Positions 33,404-44,093 of a stretch of 64,000 nucleotides of DNA are shown in pieces; the first letter of the stretch is position 1, and every line of letters starts with the position of its first letter. Made by a program: the position numbers and the translations under genes. The stretch spans positions 62,001 to 126,000 of the forward strand of contig CAJNDS010002246.1 in the NCBI GenBank assembly GCA_905221605.1, read 5' to 3'. This stretch comes from Symbiodinium natans. Lineage: Eukaryota; Sar; Dinophyceae; Suessiales; Symbiodiniaceae. The notes beneath the pieces were generated by a model that ran no database searches, was not told the DNA's origin, and was given only the letters and a program-made list of their open reading frames with translations.

Positions 33404-34357
33404 GGGTTTCGGGGCTTAAAGGATTTAGGGCTTCGGGTTTAGGGCTCAGGGAGGTGCTCCTCCCCTTGTTGTAAGCCAAAGAGCCTGGGGGTTTGTGATT
33501 TTAGGGTTTAGGGTTTAGGGTTTAGGGTGTAGGGTGTAGGGTTTAGGGTTTAGGGTTTAGGGTTTAGGGTTTAGGGTTTAGGGTTCAGGGTTTAATGAAG
33601 CCGTCGGGCAACCCCGTCGGAAGAATCAAGCCTTGAGTTGATGACCTTGAGCCTGCTTGAACGAAGAAACCCTAAACCCTAAACCCTAAACCCTAAAGCT
33701 TAACCCTATCCCACTAGAACTAAAGCTGAGTCAGCTACTTTGCTTCAGATATGATGTGTGACTAGGTGAGTTGAAAGGGTAGTAGATGGACTTGAATGTC
33801 ACAAGGCTCTTATCTTAGTAATGGAAGTATAGCTTAACTTTTCCTTGGGCTGTCCCATAAGACGTGTATTCAAGATCACGGAACGTCAGATAGGACTGGT
33901 ATTCAAGATCACGTAACGTCAAGGCCAGCGGTCTCTTGATGTTCCAGTTTAGTACACGAATATGACTGACTCAGTACGTCAACATAAATTGGAACGAAGG
34001 CGTTTGTAATTCAATAAATTAGTCGGGCAGCTCGAGGCCCCGAAAAAAATGATCAGTCAGTAAACTCGAGCCTTCTCTATCCCTACTCCTCCAATGACCA
34101 AGTGGAAACATGATAAACTCTGAAATTCCTACTAAATCAGGAAAGACAAAAATTTTAAGTTCAACTACTTGCTAAGTAAGTATGAGCATTAGCCATGTTT
34201 TGGACTCCTAAACCCCAAACCCTAAACCCTAGACCCTAGACCCTAACCCCTAAACCCTAAACACTAAACCCTGTTTCCTCCATTCTATAGCTGCCTCCAG
34301 GCTGGGTTACAAGCACGATGGCTATAATTACAGCAGGGTAGTGTTGATCATTTGGTT

Positions 34358-34459
34358 AGGGTTTAGGGTTTAGGGTTTAGGGTTTAGGGTTTAGGGTTTA
34401 GGGTTTAGGGTTTAGGGTTTAGGGTTTAGGGTTTAGGGTTTAGGGTTTAGGGTTTAGGG
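34358..34459 (+). repeat. Interstitial telomeric tract (TTTAGGG)n
   Basis: About fourteen perfect TTTAGGG units between unique flanks. Confidence 0.97.
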
Positions 34460-34562
34460 GCCAACAGCCCACGATCTTGAAGGCCCTCAATGGCGGCCGT
34501 GCCGCCCTGTCCAAGTCGGACATGGCATCGAAAGCACCGACCTCTGTCAGGCGGCATGTATA

Positions 34563-34650
34563 CTAGACCCAGGAGTAAGATAGGAATGAAAAGGTTGCCC
34601 AAGGGAACCCTAACCCTAAAAAAGAAAACAAGGGCCTACTCTGGGTCCTT
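34563..34650 (+). mobile_element. Family F element, internally deleted
   Basis: Starts CTAGACCCAGGAGTAA and ends CCTACTCTGGGTCC, inverse of each other, as in the copy at 55794-55904. It is about 25 bp shorter than other members because the TTTTTGG...AAGGGG middle is lost. Confidence 0.65.
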
Positions 34651-34760
34651 ACCATGACCCCAAAAACCCTAGAGGGTCTATAAACCCTAAGCCCGAAGTT
34701 TGGCGGCAGGGGTTCAGGTGGAAGAATGTAGAAGGCTTCCTAAAACCCTGCAGGCTTATT

Positions 34761-34947
34761 ATCGGGTTTTTAAGGGAAGGGGTTCATGGGGGGTAGGTAC
34801 CTAGGGAACCCCCTAAACCCTAAACCCTAAACCCTAAACCCTAAACCCTAAACCCTAAACCCTATCGGGTTTTTAAGGGAAGGGGTTCATGGGGGGTAGG
34901 TACCTAGGGAACCCCCTAAACCCTAAACCCTAAACCCTAAACCCTAA
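34761..34947 (+). repeat. Tandem duplication (103 bp) containing a telomeric tract
   Basis: A 52-bp block starting ATCGGGTTTTTAAGGG occurs at 34761-34812 and again, identical, at 34864-34915. Each is followed by CCCTAAA units (about seven after the first copy, four after the second). It repeats on a small scale the layout of the 731-bp duplication at 47.6-49.1 kb, with telomeric tracts at the joints. Confidence 0.88.
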
Positions 34948-35007
34948 GCCCCAGATTTTGCGGCAGTGGTTTAGGTGCAGAAGGTTTAGAGTCGATGTTG
35001 TGCTCAC

Positions 35008-35116
35008 CTAGGTTGCCCAATAACCGAGGATTAAAGAGGGTGCCCTTTTTGCTTAAAGGGGCTTATAAGGGAACCTAACCCCCGAAAGGGGAAAAAGGGT
35101 ACTACTGGCATCCTAG
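35008..35116 (+). mobile_element. Family F element, 109 bp
   Basis: CTAGGTTGCCCAATAACC at the left is roughly the inverse of GGGTACTACTGGCATCCTAG at the right. The middle has AGGGTGCCCTTTTTGCTTAA and GGGGCTTATAAGGGAACC. Very similar to 49763-49876. Confidence 0.75.
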
Positions 35117-36744
35117 TCGCATGTTCTTGCGCGACTGTTGCATGAACATGTTGAATTCTTGGCTGGTTGTAATTTCTGAACCCTAGCAGTCACAATTCCC
35201 AATAAACAATGAAGCCTTAATGAACCCTACAAACCCTGAACCCTAAACCATGAGTCCCAAAAAAAAACACTAGAAAATCCGAATTCGACCCTCGCCCCGC
35301 AAAGGCTTCAGCGCCCCTAAAACCTCCTCTAAACCCCCCGCAACCCGCTAATCCTCTGACTCTCAACCCTGAACCCTCAACCCGTGCGTGATCCCTAGAC
35401 TCTGAACCCTAGCCACAAACCCTAAACCCTAAACCCCTAACCCCTAAACCCCAAACCCCCGACCCCCTTTAGGCCAAGCCCAGGCGCCGCTCCCACACTG
35501 CATACTGGTGGCAACTCCGGGTTCCTTTGGGGTTATAGTTTATATAGGGTTCTAGGGTTTCTCGGGTTGTAGGGCTTCGGGTTTCGGGCATACCTAGATC
35601 CCCAATTGTGAGTCCATGCTGTCTTTGTTTGAGAGGATGGGTAGTTTTATGTTCAGGTAGTGAGGATGGTGATGGTAGTGGCAGTTGTGGTGGTAGTCTG
35701 AGCCTCAGCAGTAGTAGCAGTCGTCGTCGTGGTAGTCGTAGACGCAATTGCGGCAGGAAGCAAGTCCAGAAAGCGCGAGCTTGTCTAGCTAACAGAAGCC
35801 TATGGGCCTACGAGCCTGTCGGCCTATGGGCCTATGGGTTTAGGGTTTAGGGTTTGGGTTTAGGGATGACGAGAGAAATTTTGCGACCAAGATTCAGTAA
35901 GATTGCTTCGACCGTCTCTCGCCAGTGTGCAAAGGTGTCCTCTCGGCAGCTGGAACTGGGTAGGGCTTAGGGTTTAGGGTTTAAGGTTTAGGGTTTGGGG
36001 TTTAGGGAGGGCTTGAGGCCTTTCTAGGGTCCTTAACCCGACACCCGAAGTATACCTACCCAAAACCCAAAACCCTAACCACAAATCCTGCCGTTGCAGC
36101 TGGGTTTGCCCTTGATTTGGGTTCCCTGTTCTAGGTGCCTTTTCGGTCAACTGATTCCTGACAAGGGTCCCCTAAACCCTAAACCCTAACCATAGAACCC
36201 GAAACCCTAGGACCCTAAACCCTAAACCCTAAACCCTAAACCCTAAACCCGAAACCCGAGAAGAGGTGAGCCCTAACCAGGTGTAAACTTCATGATGCCA
36301 CTGAAGCCGTGGCATGAACCCGAAAACACTAAGCCTAAAAAGGGTTCAGGGTTTAGGGTTCAGGGTTTGGGGTTTAGGGGTTTAGAGGTTTCGGGTTTGG
36401 GGTTTAGGGTTTAACCCTTCAACCTAGAACCTAAGCTTCAACCCTGAAGACACCGCACCAACCGGAGACGTGATACACCCTAAACCTGTTAAGGGTTTAG
36501 GGTTTGGGGTTTGGGGTTTCGGGTTTCGGGCCTACACCCTAAACCCCAAACCCTAAACCCTAAACCCCAAACCCTAAACCCTAAACCCCAAACCCCAAAC
36601 CCTAAACCCTAAACCCTAAACCCTAAACCCTAAACCCCCCTCTGAGGAACCTTGGACAGCCGTTGTGAAAGGCACTCGTTGAGGTCATCGAGGCGGATGG
36701 CGATCGGCCGCTTGCCGTAGCCTTGTATCGAAGTAGGGTTTGTT

Positions 36745-36845
36745 TAGGGTTTAGGGTTTAGGGTTTACGGTTTAGGGTTTAGGGTTTAGGGTTTAGGGTT
36801 TAGGGTTTAGGGTTTAGGGTTTAGGGTTTAGGGTTTAGGGTTTAA
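36745..36845 (+). repeat. Interstitial telomeric tract (TTTAGGG)n
   Basis: About fourteen units with one TTTACGG variant. Confidence 0.95.
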
Positions 36846-38280
36846 AAGGGTTCTAGGGTTTAGGGTTGTAGGGTTTAGGGTTTAGGGTGCAGGCTTACTT
36901 ATGCAATTCGAATTCTATTGGGTGCTCGTAGCTTTCCCTCGTTGACTGTCCATGAAATCTCAAGCAGTCCCTATAAATCTCGAGGTCCTGAGGACTTGAC
37001 CTTCAGTACCCAAACGCGTTGCAACCTCATAAGGTTTCTAGGGTTCCAGGGTTCTATAGGTTTCATGGTTCTAGGGTTTAGGGTTTATAACTAAGATGAA
37101 ATGTTCCGTTTGAGGAGTTTAGGGCTCGGTTGTGCTTCATTGGGGGTTTCGGGGTTCGGGGTTAAGCGGAAGCCCGAAAAATTCCCGACAACGTCGCCAT
37201 TTGTCATGAATATACAAAAACACCACAGATCCAGGGAAAAAACCCTGAACCATAAGCGCTACCCTAAACCCTAAACCCTAAACCCTAAACCCTAAACCCT
37301 AAACCCTAAACCCTAAACCCTAAACCCTAAACCCCTTAATCCGCAGTCCGCGAGCACACGATCTTGTGCAAGTTGAGCTCTTGCATCAGCGGAAGGGGCA
37401 CGTAGCGTCCTGGCACAGCAGCGGCACATTTCGGGGTTTGGGGGTTCAGAGTTTAGGGTTTAGGGTTTAGGGTTTAGGGCTTGGGTTTTAGTTTTGGGGC
37501 TTAAAGCCTAAAGTCCAAAGATGTTACGAACACTCTTTTGCTTCCCCTGATGTGAGCAGCGATCGACGAGAAATCGTTATGACTTCGGTGCACTGTACCC
37601 ATATCAACCCTATGGCTGTCTGTGTTGCGGGGGGAATCGGAGTCAGGGAGGGCATAAAGTCGATATGAGCACATCGCGCTTTAAGCGATGGACGACTGTT
37701 GGGGCTCCATGGGCTTCAGGTTTATGCTGTTCGGCTATTAGGGTTTAGGGGCTTGTAACCCATGATTCTTCGAGTGCTGGCTTGGGCTTTGGGGTTTAGG
37801 GTTCAGGGTTTGGTGACCTTCAGAATTTACCCGAAGTCCAACTTCAATGAAGTGTGGGCTGCCTTTGCATGTCGGCCTTCACGGGTTTAGGGGTTTAGGA
37901 TCTATACGGGTTTGGGGTTCAGGGGTCTAGGGGTGGGGATAGCTTATGGGGGAGTTGGGGGGGGGGGGGGGGGGGGGGGGGCGCGTTCGTGTAGATGAGG
38001 CATCTTGCTCGAAAAGGCACGTAGAAGGGTGACCCTCGGTTGAAACTTGGAGCTTATAAGAAGCAAGAGGACATTCATTTAGACAGACCCCCCTCCCGCC
38101 GCTTTCTACCCTGAACCCTATATACCCTACAAGCGCTCTAAACCAACCCTATAAACCCTATAAACCATCTAAACCCTGGAAACCCTAAAGGCCCTAAACC
38201 CTCGACCCTGAAAGGCCCTAAACCCTAAGCTCTAAAGGATTCCACCCTGGACCCTAAGCCCTCAAGGCCCTACAACCCCT

Positions 38281-38370
38281 AAACCCTAAACCCTAAACCC
38301 TAAACCCTAAACCCTAAACCCTAAACCCTAAACCCTAAACCCTAAACCCTAAACCCTAAACCCTAAACCC
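38281..38370 (-). repeat. Interstitial telomeric tract (CCCTAAA)n
   Basis: About thirteen perfect CCCTAAA units, preceded by degenerate CCCTATAAACC-type sequence from 38110. Confidence 0.96.
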
Positions 38371-39240
38371 CCGAAAACCCTCAGAGGCCCTAAACCCTAC
38401 AGATGCTGGTGCTGCGCCTTGGCGCATAAAGCAGTCCGCATCCTGGGTGGCCCTCCAGGTGCTGTAGCCTTCGGGTTTCCAGCTCGGTTTAGGGTTTAGG
38501 GTTTAGGGTTTCGGGTTTAGGGTTTAGGGTTTAGGGTTTTAGGGTTCAGGGTTTAGGGTTTAGGGTTTAGGGTTTAGGGTTTAGGGTTTAGGGTCTCGGG
38601 ACGCTCTTCGACGGAGTAGGTTTTGTCAGCTTCGTACGGCTTGTAGGGTCAAGACTATCTGCAGACGCACCCACACCCAAGTAAACGGCCGATGGGTAGT
38701 TCTCAAAATGGGTGGGCCCTTTTTTGCATGGTGCCGTACGAAACAAAGGACCGCAAAAGGGAATCCACTTCAAAGATCTACCCATAATCAGCAGTCAATG
38801 TTCCTGACTCCGTAACCCTCAACCTGTAACCTGCAAGCCCTAAACACTTTGACCCGAACCTGAGTCTCGAGCAAGGTTAGCAGTGTTGTGAACTTTCACA
38901 CCAGAAGCACGCAGCCCTTTTGAACCCTAAACCCTAAACCCTAACCCTAAACCCTAAACCGTAAACCCTAAACCCTAAACCCTGAGCTCCCGGCTCTAGA
39001 GCAGAAGCCCGAAGACCGTTTGCTGCCAAGTTTCCGCCCACCAGTCGTAGCCAGGCAACAGTCCTAACATGCGGATGTTCACATAGGGTTTAGGGTTTAT
39101 GGGGTTTATAGGCTTTATAGGGTTGATAGGGCTAATAGGTTTTATAGGGTTTATCGGGTTTAGAGAGTTTATATTAGGGCTTCTGGGGTTTAGGATTTCG
39201 GCCTCTAGGCTTTATAGGGTTTAAAGACCCAAGCCCTAAA

Positions 39241-39349
39241 GCCTAACGGTCCATGTACCTAAATAGGGAATACTTGGGCCTTAAAGTACCTCCTACTTAG
39301 GGACTCTAGGGCCCAAGTACATAATAATGAAGTACATGGACCCTGAGGG
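39241..39349. mobile_element. Family A MITE-like element, 109 bp
   Basis: Left GCCTAACGGTCCATGTACC and right GTACATGGACCCTGAGGG, body as in 20592-20700. No 3-bp duplication is visible. Instead CTAAAGCCTAA, a telomere-like 11-mer, lies at both edges (39236-39246 and 39350-39360), overlapping the left end. Confidence 0.8.
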
Positions 39350-39794
39350 CTAAAGCCTAAACCCAAAACTTTTGCCCGTACTCGTCAGGTTTCTGGGGCT
39401 TCATGGGAGGCACTTGTAGATCATGTTTGTGGGGCACCCTAAGCCCTAAACCCTTAGCCTTAAACCCTGAACACTCAACCCTAAACCCTAAACCCTAAAC
39501 CCTAAACCCTAAACCCTAAACCCTAAACCCTAACCCTAAACCCCGGTTCTGGCGGATTCTGGGCATGGCCGCGGATCTTCCAATCCCCTCCCGAGAAGCT
39601 CAAACCCAGACCCCTGGCAAGATCCACAAAGTAGAACCCCCGAATAGGGTATAGGGTTTAGGGTTTAGGGTTTAGGGTTTAGGGTTTAGGGTTTAGGGTA
39701 CCCTCTACTCCAGTTGGGTCACTTTTAGGAACCCTTAAGGGGATCTACTTTTTGGATCCTCCCAGGGGTCTGGGAAGGGGAGCCCCCAAAAGAA

Positions 39795-39889
39795 GTACCC
39801 AAAGAGCCCAATACCCCTTAAATGCGGAAGACCCCTATTATGATTCTAGAGAAGTTGCTTCATTCAGGGCGATTGGGCTCTTTGGGTAC
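39795..39889. mobile_element. Hairpin (L) with 18-bp perfect arms
   Basis: GTACCCAAAGAGCCCAAT (39795-39812) is exactly inverted at 39872-39889. The 59-bp interior has no further pairing that I can see. Only this copy is present, so it may be a MITE or an isolated inverted repeat. Confidence 0.55.
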
Positions 39890-39930
39890 ATACTGTAAGG
39901 CCCTGCAAGCCTCAACTCCACACCCTAGAC

Positions 39931-40039
39931 TTGGGATGTTCCCCCCTATACTAACAGCCCTTAGTAGGGATTATCATTGGGGGATACGATTATCATGATT
40001 CTCCCTATTAAGGACTGTACATATAAGCGGGAACATCCC
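39931..40039. mobile_element. Family D element, intact, 109 bp
   Basis: The left end TTGGGATGTTCCCCCCTATA pairs inversely with the right end AAGCGGGAACATCCCAA. Inner blocks CTAACAGCCCTTAGTAGGG and CCCTATTAAGGACTGTAC also pair imperfectly. It serves as the reference for the interrupted copies at 13047, 26689 and 40370. Confidence 0.8.
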
Positions 40040-40043
40040 AACC

Positions 40044-40152
40044 CTACACTGCCATCTGCTTCAGAACCCCCAAAGATGAAGAATAATCATCCCGATATTG
40101 GCCTAGAAGGAAGAATTTCTCTCTTTTTTGGGGGTTCTAGAGCAAGCAGTAG
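40044..40152. mobile_element. Family G element
   Basis: Begins just after the family D element. ATCTGCTTCAGAACCCCC at the left pairs with TTGGGGGTTCTAGAGCAAGC at the right, ending AGTAG. The T/G run is short here (TTTTTTGGGGG), the probable ancestral state. Confidence 0.65.
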
Positions 40153-40369
40153 CAAACTGGACCCGGGGAGCACTGTTATGGTTGATGCTGGCGGCTTCAG
40201 TAACCGGAACGGTAGTACCCCTGAGCCTAAACCCTAAACCCTAAACCCCAAACCCTAAATCCGTTTACCTGAAAGCCCGAAAACCTGAAACCCCCATCCC
40301 TGAAACCCCTCAAACCCTAGAACCCGAAGGCCTGAAACCCTCAACTCTGAAACCCTGAAACCCTACAAC

Positions 40370-40512
40370 TTGGGATGTTCCCCCTTCTACTAACAGTCCT
40401 TCATAGGGATTATAGTACCCCCCTAAACCCTAAACCGAAAACCTTAAACCCTAAACCATAAACCCAAAACGACTAAAACCCTAAACCCCCCATGATAATC
40501 CCTATATCCCAA
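40370..40512. mobile_element. Family D element with a telomeric tract in its middle
   Basis: The left part 40370-40418 (TTGGGATGTTCCCCCTTCTA, GGGATTATAGTACCC) is normal. The interior 40420-40487 is CCCTAAA units and close variants. The right part CATGATAATCCCTATATCCC is shortened. Telomeric DNA has replaced or invaded the centre. Confidence 0.65.
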
Positions 40513-40952
40513 CCTACAACCCTGAAATCCTGCAAACCTCGAACCCGTCCAAGGTGCGCAGCTTTCCGCAGCAGAACGGCCCACCACCTAGGCCCGCACC
40601 CACATCGCATGCAATTCGGTTTCAGGGTTTAGGGTTTAGGGTTTAGGGTTTAGGGTTTAGGGTTTAGGGTTTAGGGTTTAGGGTTTAGGGCCTTGGAAGA
40701 CCTAGGCAAGATAATTAGGTCTACCTGGTGTGGTAAGACTCCCTGCTGACGGCGAAAAACGAATCATAAACAGCCAGGCCTATACAGGTTTAGTACTTAG
40801 TATTTAGGGTTCAGGGTTCGTTGTGCAGAGGCCGGCAGTACCTGCACAGCTACTGCGTCCAAAAAGAATTCCAACATCGAGGTTGAACCCGAAGCTGCTT
40901 TGCCCCCGTCACCCAAAAGGCAAACGCCAAAAGGAATCGCCGGCAGACTTTG

Positions 40953-41057
40953 TACAAGGAGGGGCCCCCTTACTATACTAGCTATAGTTAAGGGACTTAT
41001 AACCTAAGTTAGGATCCTTATAACCCAATTTAGGGTCCCTATAACTCTACTCCTTGT
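40953..41057. mobile_element. Family E element, inverted relative to other copies
   Basis: TACAAGGAGGGGCCCCCTTA, then CTATAGTTAAGGGACTTATA and AACCCAATTTAGGGTCCC, is the family E body in reverse. About 17 bp of the second terminal repeat is deleted before TCCTTGT. Confidence 0.75.
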
Positions 41058-42726
41058 CTGGCTGATCGGCATTTTGGAGCCCAAAGGGTGCTGGGAATGC
41101 CCTGCTTATATCCAAAAACTGAACAACACCCGGGTTTAGGGTTTAGGGTTTAGGGTTTGGGGTTTGGGGTTTGGGGTTTAGGGTTTAGGGTTTAGGGTTT
41201 AGGGTTTAGGGTTTAGGGTAGGCATCGTCTCATGCCAAGGCGTCAGCAACCCAGAAAGGGTCGAGCTGTTTATTTGGGAACCTGAGAATAAGGAACGAAG
41301 CAAACCAAGAACAGACACCTCCCTAAGCTATGTGGTTTGGCTTCTAGAGTGCAGGTTTCAGGGTGCAGTGTGCAAGGGTGTACTTGCACCCCCCCACCCC
41401 GTAAACCCTAAACCCTAAGCCCTAAACCCTAAACCCTAAACCCCAAACCCTAAACCCTAAACCCTAAACCCTGAACCCTGAACCCTAAACCCTAAAAACC
41501 CTAAACCCTATAAACCCTAAACTCTTTCTCAATTTCAGGGGGTGGGGGGGGACAACCGTAGGGGCTTCAAATGCTGGCAAGCCGCCCGTCGGGCTGCGAC
41601 GAATGGAAGCAATACCAAGTCATACCTCAAACTTGCGCATGGGTACCCGAAACCCTAAACCCTAAACCCTAATCCCTGAACCCTGAGCCCTAAACCCTAT
41701 ACCCTAACCCAATACCCTAAACTGCCCTAAACCCTAAACCCGAACCCTATACCCTGAACCCTATACCCTAAACTTCCTAAACCCTAGAACAAGCGATTAT
41801 GCAATCTCTCGGGCACCTGGACCCTTCATATGGAGTTTCCGTTTTTGCTGCGTGTCGGCTTTCGGTTTTAGGGTTGAGGGTCACTCAGTCGAAGTTCCTG
41901 AGCTTGTTGGGTTTGGATTTAGAGATGCGGGTGTGGGCTCTGCCTCAACCCTCCACCCTCAACCCGGAAGAAAGAGGCTACCCTAAACCCTAAACTCTAA
42001 ACCCTAAACCCTAAACCCTAAACCCTAAACTCTAAACCCTAAACCCTAGGCATGGTGGCCACCGACTCCAGTAATCACAGCAACCGCTGCAAAGGCCAGC
42101 CACAACCTGTTGTTTGCTGGCCTTCTTGAAACCCTAAACCCTAAACCCTAAACCCTCAACCCTAAACCCTCAACCCTAAACCCCAAACCCTAAACCCTAA
42201 CTTTTAGGCTTGAGTTTAGGGCTTCGGGCCCAGTGGCTGAGTCTTTGTGGAGTCAACCTTTTTGCTAAGGCGCTACCAGCGCAGTATCAGGCTGAAACAC
42301 GGAGTTTAGGGTTTGGGGTTCAGGGTTTAGGGTTTCGGGTGGAGGGTTTAGATGAACTATCGATTTCGGCCTCAACCCTGAGCCCTAAACCCAAAGCCCT
42401 AACCCTATACTCCCAGCTCCCAAGGACCTGAGAATTTAGTTGCAAAAGCCTTTAAACTCACAACATATTTAGGTCCCTGGAAGTCTAGGGTAGGTAAAGC
42501 AAGCCCGAAACCCCAAACCCTCTAAGGCTCTAAACCCCCTAAACCCCAAAACCCCAAACCAAAACCCTAAACTCTACACTCTGAACCCTCGACCCTCCAA
42601 AGGCCTCTGAAAGGCACCGTTCGCCACCAGTTGGATGCAAAGCGAACTGCCTCCGGAGCCTGAACGCAAGCTCAAGGCACTGCTGCCTTCGGGCTTGGGT
42701 GCAGGCTTTGGGGTTTGGGTCTGGGG

Positions 42727-42864
42727 TTTAGGGGGTTTAGGGGGTTTAGGGGGTTTAGGGGGTTTAGGGGGTTTAGGGGGTTTAGGGGGTTTAGAGGGTT
42801 TAGAGGGTTTAGAGGGTTTAGAGGGTTTAGAGGGTTTAGAGGGTTTAGAGGGTTTAGAGGGTTT
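42727..42864 (+). repeat. 9-bp arrays TTTAGGGGG x7 and TTTAGAGGG x9
   Basis: Seven units of TTTAGGGGG pass without break into about nine units of TTTAGAGGG. Each block is uniform. As the unit is 9 bp, one frame (42635-42919) reads GLGGLGG then GLEGLEG, which is a by-product and not a gene. The arrays are telomere-derived variants expanded locally. Confidence 0.95.
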
Positions 42865-43048
42865 CAGGTTTAGGGTTTATATGGGGTTTGGGGTTTGGGG
42901 TTTGGGATTTGGGCTTTAGGGTTATTTGGGTTTAGGGTGGGGGGTGTTACACCCAGAATCCCCCCCGGAAAGTACCCGTGAAGATGCCCTGAATATGCCA
43001 CTTTTGGCGCCCATCTTAAGGAGCACTTTGGGGGTGCAGGTAGGGTTT

Positions 43049-43158
43049 CTTAGTCGCCCAGTAACCAGATTATGAGAAGGGCACCCTGTTGGGTTGGCTA
43101 TTTTATAAGGACAACCAAACCAAAAAAAAAGGGTCAAGGGTACCACTGGGCTTCCGAG
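43049..43158 (+). mobile_element. Family F element
   Basis: CTTAGTCGCCCAGTAACC at the left, GGGCACCCTGTTGGGTTGGC in the middle, and GGGTACCACTGGGC at the right. The outer CTAG ends are mutated. Confidence 0.65.
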
Positions 43159-43164
43159 GTTTAG

Positions 43165-43600
43165 GATTTGAGCATCCACGCGTCTGGTCGATTCGGTCGC
43201 TTGACTGGCACATCGCCGGGCAAGCCCATCAGCGTCACGGGCCTGTCCGTGTTGGCATCGACTTCGGAAATGGGCGACAACCATGTTCTCTTACACTCGC
43301 ATAAAGCTGTGAGGACGTCCTGGTGGGTGCGCACCTGTCCGTCGGGCGCTTGTTCACGAACGTCTTTTTTTAGCTTGAAGTTGGCCTGTTCGGCACTTTG
43401 CTGTGAAGCCGGAGGTCCTGGACACTTCCACCTCTGATGAAAACCAGCGCCGCGCCACCAGTCAGCCCAGAGAAGCACAGGTTCTCCGAGAGATACTCCC
43501 GCTGAACGTACGCAGCCCACGCTTCCTCTCCCCATTGTTCCCGGATCGAGATGAGGAAGTGCCCAAGGGCAACGTGCACAAGCACCAAACCCAACAACCT
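43165..43600 (-). pseudogene. Possible broken coding region, unidentified
   Basis: This unique stretch between telomeric repeats has two minus-strand frames that each read like protein. 43370-43597 includes LGHFLISIREQWGEEAWAAY, and 43161-43535 includes KKDVREQAPDGQVRTHQDV. They overlap out of frame near 43400-43440, so a single protein would need a frameshift or intron there. Plus-strand frames in the same place are less protein-like. I recognise no family. It might be a decayed gene fragment, but chance is not excluded. Confidence 0.3.
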
Positions 43601-44018
43601 CTGAAGGGTTTAGGATGAAGTTTAGGGTTTAAAGGTTTAGGACATGGAGTTCGTGGGCCTGGGGACGTCTTTTTGGTTGGGCTTGCTGGGTGGTGGCAGG
43701 GGTAGTTCAGTATCCCTACACCGCCCCTAGAGCCAAAATCCCCAACCCTAAACCCAAATGCATGATGGGCTTCCGCATTCTTAGCTGTGACTGTATCATC
43801 TCAGGAAATAACCCTGGTAACCCGAATAGCCCAAGCGAACTTCATTAATAACCCTAGTAGCCCTAAATCACTGACAACCCTCCCCCCATAGCTTGGGTGA
43901 AATGCCCATGACTATACCCTAAACCCTAAACCCTAAACCCCCAAACTACCAAAGAAGCCGCACAAGCGCTGGACCTGAAGACTCCAAAGCGCCCTTTCTC
44001 AAACACAAACAAGTCTAA

Positions 44019-44093
44019 CCCTCAGGGTCCATGTACCTATACAGTGTATACTTGGGGCGTAAAGGGGTTCCCATATTGCAGTTTTACGGCCCA
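44019..44093. mobile_element. Family A element, right arm replaced by telomeric repeats
   Basis: Starts CCCTCAGGGTCCATGTACC and follows the family A body to ACGGCCCA. At that point, where AAGTA...GGTACATGGACCC is expected, the sequence becomes GGGTTTAGGG. The element ends at a telomeric joint. Confidence 0.7.

Larger units (their letters stand above)
33404..39240. other. Telomere mosaic, no gene seen
   Basis: Telomeric tracts at 33503-33595, 34358-34459, 36536-36640, 36745-36845, 37262-37334, 38281-38370 and 38494-38595. The stretch 33700-34200 has no telomeric units and includes a 21-bp direct repeat (33869 and 33900, ATTCAAGATCACG). 35640-35750 is a GTG/GTC-rich trinucleotide stretch giving opposite-strand low-complexity frames. 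36890-37060 and 37500-37730 are unassigned unique sequence. A run of about 25 G lies at 37957-37981. Confidence 0.65.
40153..42726. other. Telomere mosaic, no gene seen
   Basis: Telomeric tracts at 40224-40260, 40627-40690, 41135-41218, 41403-41520, 41655-41790, 41965-42048 and 42130-42200. Unique pieces between them carry short overlapping frames only (41799-41993 and 42210-42431, largely telomere-derived). Confidence 0.75.
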
